A stretch of DNA of 64,000 nucleotides from Flavobacteriaceae bacterium (GTDB lineage: Bacteria > Bacteroidota > Bacteroidia > Flavobacteriales > Flavobacteriaceae). The notes beneath the pieces were generated by a model that worked only from the letters and a program-made list of their open reading frames with translations, was not told where the DNA came from and did not search any database. The stretch covers positions 2,604,501 through 2,668,500 of the forward strand of contig CP046177.1 in NCBI GenBank assembly GCA_014075215.1. Reading direction: 5' to 3'. Below are positions 61,364 through 64,000 of the stretch, in pieces (position 1 is the stretch's first letter; each line of letters opens with the position of its first letter). A program made the translations under genes and the position numbers.

Positions 61364-61457
61364 TTAAAAGTTACTTAGAACCATATAGAATTTCAGTTTC
61401 TGCCCTTATTAAAGGTCTTAGTTTAAGTAACTATTATTAATATCTAATTACAAAATT

Positions 61458-62453
61458 ATGAAAACAAATGAAATTATCGGAATCGATGTCAGTAAATTAT
61501 TAATTGATGTTTGTATCTATTCTAAACAAATTGTTCAACAGTTTGAGAACAGTAAATCTGGATTTAAATTAATGCTAAAGTGGAGTTTTAAAAATTCGTC
61601 TTTCTCTAAAGAAGAAACCATGTTTGTATTTGAACATACAGGAATGTACTCTCATTTATTATCTGTGTCTTTAACTGAACAAAAATTATCTTTTTTCATA
61701 GCTTCTGGTTTAGAAATTAAAAGATCTATTGGTATTGCTCGTGGAAAGGATGACCAAATTGATGCCAAACGCATTGCTCTATATGGGTATCGATTAAAAG
61801 AAGAACTTAAACCCAGTAAGCTACCTAAAAGAAGTATATTACAACTAAAAAGTCTCTTATCTTTAAGGACAAAACTTAACAAACAAAGAGCTGGTTTTAA
61901 AGTTACTTTGAAAGAACAAAAAAGAATTTATAAAGCAAAAGAGTATAAAATAATCTTTGACGTTCAACAAAAAATGATTGCAGAACTAACCAAACAAATA
62001 CACAAGATTAATACTCAAATGCAAGCTATTATTGACCAAAATATAATGTTAAAAGAAACCTATAAACTTGTTACTAGTGTTAAAGGTATAGGAATGCAAA
62101 CTGCTATAATGATGATTGTGTTTACTGACAATTTTTCAAAATTTGAAAACTGGAGAAAGTTTGCCTCTTATTGTGGTGTTGCTCCTTTTCCTTACCAATC
62201 TGGAACTAGTATTAAAGGACGTACAAAAGTCTCTCATTTGGCTAATAAAAAATTGAAAGCAATTATTAATATGTGCGCTATTTCTGCTATACAACATAAC
62301 CCAGAAATGAAATTATACTATCATAAAAGAATAAAACAAGGCAAAAGTAAAATGAGTACCGTTAACATTATTAGAAACAAATTAATAGCAAGAGTGTTTG
62401 CCGTTGTCAAACGACAAACACCCTATGTAGATACTTTTAAATTTGCTGCATAA
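61458..62453 (+). CDS. IS110-family transposase (DEDD recombinase)
   Basis: A 331-aa protein. The RuvC-like part shows IIGIDVSKLL (first Asp), MFVFEHTGMY (Glu) and ARGKDDQIDAKRIA (two Asp) in the usual order. A coiled middle (about 160-190) leads to the C-terminal Tnp20-like domain with YQSGTSIKGRTKVS, carrying the likely serine nucleophile, and LVTSVKGIGMQTAIMMI. Size and layout are normal, so the protein should be active. ATG at 61458. Confidence 0.9.
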   Translation: MKTNEIIGIDVSKLLIDVCIYSKQIVQQFENSKSGFKLMLKWSFKNSSFSKEETMFVFEHTGMYSHLLSVSLTEQKLSFFIASGLEIKRSIGIARGKDDQIDAKRIALYGYRLKEELKPSKLPKRSILQLKSLLSLRTKLNKQRAGFKVTLKEQKRIYKAKEYKIIFDVQQKMIAELTKQIHKINTQMQAIIDQNIMLKETYKLVTSVKGIGMQTAIMMIVFTDNFSKFENWRKFASYCGVAPFPYQSGTSIKGRTKVSHLANKKLKAIINMCAISAIQHNPEMKLYYHKRIKQGKSKMSTVNIIRNKLIARVFAVVKRQTPYVDTFKFAA

Positions 62454-62592
62454 ATTAGTAAAAATAATATCTCAACTTTTACTTGTTTTTATCATAGAAT
62501 ACAGGGAGTAGCCATTCAAAAACTGATTTCATTTTTACGAAAGTATAAATAGTAGTATCTTAGTCAGTATTGTAAGGCCTTCCATCCGAATA

Positions 62593-63669
62593 ATGAGAGG
62601 TACTGCAGCATGTTATATTTTCAAAAATAACAAGAGTTTGAACATAACCAAATCGTATAAAAAGCAGTTTTTATTATTACTCGCACTGTTGATAGTTGTC
62701 GTTTTTATCAATATAAGTTTTGGCTCTGTTTCCATTCCTTTTAAAGATACTTTTTCTGTTTTAATTGGGGATGGGTCTTTAAAAAATAGCTGGAGAGTCA
62801 TTATTCTTAACTTTAGGATTCCAAAAGCGATTACTGCAATATTAGTAGGTTCGGGACTTTCAATTTCAGGACTATTAATGCAAACGTTATTTCGCAATCC
62901 GTTGGCAGGGCCTTTTGTTTTAGGGATTTCATCAGGTGCGGGTTTAGGGGTAGCTATTTTAATCTTAGGAGGGAGTTTTTTCGGGGCTTTTTTTGATGAT
63001 CTATTGATTTCTAACTGGATGTTGATGATTACCGCCAGCCTAGGAGCCGGTATGGTTTTATTTGCGGTTTTGTTAACTGCAAATAGAGTACGTAATACCA
63101 TGTCTGTTTTAATTATCGGGTTAATGTTCGGCAGTTTATCTGCTGCATTGATAAGTGTGCTTTCTTATTTTAGCGAAGCTTCTAAAATTCAACAATATAT
63201 TTTTTGGGGATTTGGAAGCTTGGGTAATTTAACCTGGGAGCAAATTTCTCTGTTTGTCTTTATTTTTATTATAAGTATTGGTGGAGTATTGTTTACAATC
63301 AAACCTCTAAATGGATTTCTATTAGGTGAAAATTACGCAAAAAGCGTAGGGATTCATATTAAAAAAAGCAGAACTGTTATTCTGGTAATTACAAGTATTC
63401 TTACAGGTGTGATTACTGCTTTTGCAGGCCCGATAGCATTTATTGGATTGGCTGTTCCCCATATCACCAAGTTACTATTCAAAACATCTAATCATAAAAT
63501 ATTGATTCCTGCGGTTGCTATTACCGGTGCTATTATTTTATTGGTTTGTGATCTTATAGCACAATTGCCAACCAGCGAATATACGTTGCCTATCAATGCC
63601 ATTACTTCTTTATTTGGAGCACCTGTAGTTATCTGGCTGTTGATCAGAAAAAAAAGGATATATGTTTAG
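62593..63669 (+). CDS. FecCD-type iron/siderophore ABC permease
   Basis: A 358-aa permease with about ten hydrophobic segments. LRNPLAGPFVLGISSGAGLGV-type text (here FRNPLAGPFVLGISSGAGL), VRNTMSVLIIGLMFG, FAGPIAFIGLAVPHI and LPTSEYTLPINAITSLFGAP are the usual FecCD/BtuC blocks. The first 20-25 residues (MRGTAACYIFKNNKSLNI) are not typical: the DNA is rdgB 3' remnant that now reads into this gene. The native start may be TTG at about 62638 (LNITKSYKKQ). Binding protein and ATPase genes are not visible in the window. Confidence 0.85.
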   Translation: MRGTAACYIFKNNKSLNITKSYKKQFLLLLALLIVVVFINISFGSVSIPFKDTFSVLIGDGSLKNSWRVIILNFRIPKAITAILVGSGLSISGLLMQTLFRNPLAGPFVLGISSGAGLGVAILILGGSFFGAFFDDLLISNWMLMITASLGAGMVLFAVLLTANRVRNTMSVLIIGLMFGSLSAALISVLSYFSEASKIQQYIFWGFGSLGNLTWEQISLFVFIFIISIGGVLFTIKPLNGFLLGENYAKSVGIHIKKSRTVILVITSILTGVITAFAGPIAFIGLAVPHITKLLFKTSNHKILIPAVAITGAIILLVCDLIAQLPTSEYTLPINAITSLFGAPVVIWLLIRKKRIYV

Positions 63670-63803
63670 TAGTTAGAAAGTGTAAAAGTTGGAAAGTTTC
63701 AAACCGCTTACAGAATTAATACCATTTATCTCTTTCAAAAAAAGATGTTGTTTTCACAGTATTTTTATGGGAGCTTTTTGAACTTTTACATTTTCCAACT
63801 TTT

Positions 63804-64000
63804 CTACTGTTTCACCTTATACACAATCCCTTCTTGTTTGAATTTAGAGAATCCTATCTTCGCAGAAAAGTGATAAGAACTGTCAGTTACCTTGGTAATC
63901 CGAACATAAATAGGATCTTTGTCTAATGCTGTTTTAGGAGATTTCATTTTTAACGTATAGGAAAAGTTATTTTTCCAGGTTATATATAAGGTATCTATTC
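63804..64000 (-). CDS. C-terminal part of a hypothetical protein, cut by the window edge
   Basis: A minus-strand frame of 65 codons ending with TAG at 63804-63806. It reads IDTLYITWKNNFSYTLKMKS, then SPKTALDKDPIYVRITKVTD and KIGFSKFKQEGIVYKVKQ. It is beta-rich and lacks motifs. I recognise no family. The 63670-63803 space is filled with short repeated text (AAAGTTGGAAAG types) seen also near 1380 and 63780. Confidence 0.5.
   Translation of the reverse strand, partial: IDTLYITWKNNFSYTLKMKSPKTALDKDPIYVRITKVTDSSYHFSAKIGFSKFKQEGIVYKVKQ

Larger units (their letters stand above)
61174..62593 (+). mobile_element. IS110-family element inside the 3' end of rdgB
   Basis: The break is after KISH of rdgB (near 61174) and before AGAGGTACTG (near 62593). 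The element contains the recombinase (61458-62453) and a 280-base 5' noncoding part, the layout of the IS110 group, in which a bridge RNA is produced upstream of the recombinase. No target duplication is needed for this class. Right-hand noncoding part 62454-62592 contains no gene. Exact ends cannot be set without another copy. Confidence 0.75.

Noticed and set aside
1..64000. CRISPR array
   Set aside because: No regularly spaced 25-40-base repeats with unique spacers and no cas genes were seen.

Overview
The window is a Flavobacteriaceae-type (Bacteroidota) chromosome segment carrying a large nested mobile island. The assignment rests on T9SS type A sorting tails, a GldA-like ABC ATPase, a Bacteroidota putative porin, TAnnTTTG promoter boxes, AT-rich sequence and Bacteroidota-type IS elements (ISAon1-like, IS1595, IS4, IS110). 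No species is named because there is no rRNA or diagnostic marker.

Layout. (1) 1-15116 is mostly chromosomal: the end of an ISAon1-like IS, YceI, a YdjM-like membrane protein, NhaC, a porin, rnhB, lipB, a lipoprotein, a large secreted metalloprotease with a one-base frameshift, gldA, an IS66 scrap and an outer-membrane protein gene with an in-frame TAA. (2) 15117-52683 is an accessory island built by nested insertions. An IS1595-type element is split: its transposase C-terminal part lies at 15126-16107 and its first 21 codons at 52581-52643. Both break-ends carry the same 12-bp duplication and abut IS4-family copies in the same orientation. Inside, an ISAon1-like element is also split (left half at 17.7 kb, right half at 50.7 kb), and an 18-bp direct repeat (18088 and 50552) sits at the inner ends, the right one next to a 490-aa tyrosine integrase. 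(3) 52684-64000 is chromosomal again: glmM, a class V aminotransferase, folE, hisS, yihY, nadC, rlmH, an rdgB cut by an IS110 element with a candidate bridge RNA, a FecCD-type permease and a partial gene.

Island contents. 19.7-26.4 kb: a Fic protein, secreted proteins (metalloprotease, leucine-rich repeat protein) and a TPR sensor kinase with its response regulator. 26.5-28.4 kb: a tRNA-Met 3' fragment next to a convergent pair of tyrosine recombinases. 28.4-30.8 kb: small element proteins, RadC and a methyltransferase-like protein without a visible catalytic NPPY motif. 30.9-35.8 kb: a compact six-gene operon (NitT/TauT-like ABC importer, cysteine hydrolase, a 2-TM protein with a type-I periplasmic-binding-like domain, and a 2-TM protein with a beta-rich domain). 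36.1-46.2 kb: a mobilization block (replication-relaxation-like protein, HerA/TraD-like ATPase, long coiled-coil protein, a duplicated pair of small coiled-coil genes, VirD4-like coupling protein, relaxase, MobC-like protein, HTH protein). 47-50.5 kb: a TPR protein, a divergent tRNA-Leu(UAA) and the integrase.

The mobilization block has DNA-processing and coupling functions but no recognisable mating-channel genes, so the island looks like an integrative mobilizable element. The parts most likely to be undescribed are the six-gene transporter/hydrolase operon and the mobilization block with its HerA-like ATPase and duplicated coiled-coil gene pair.
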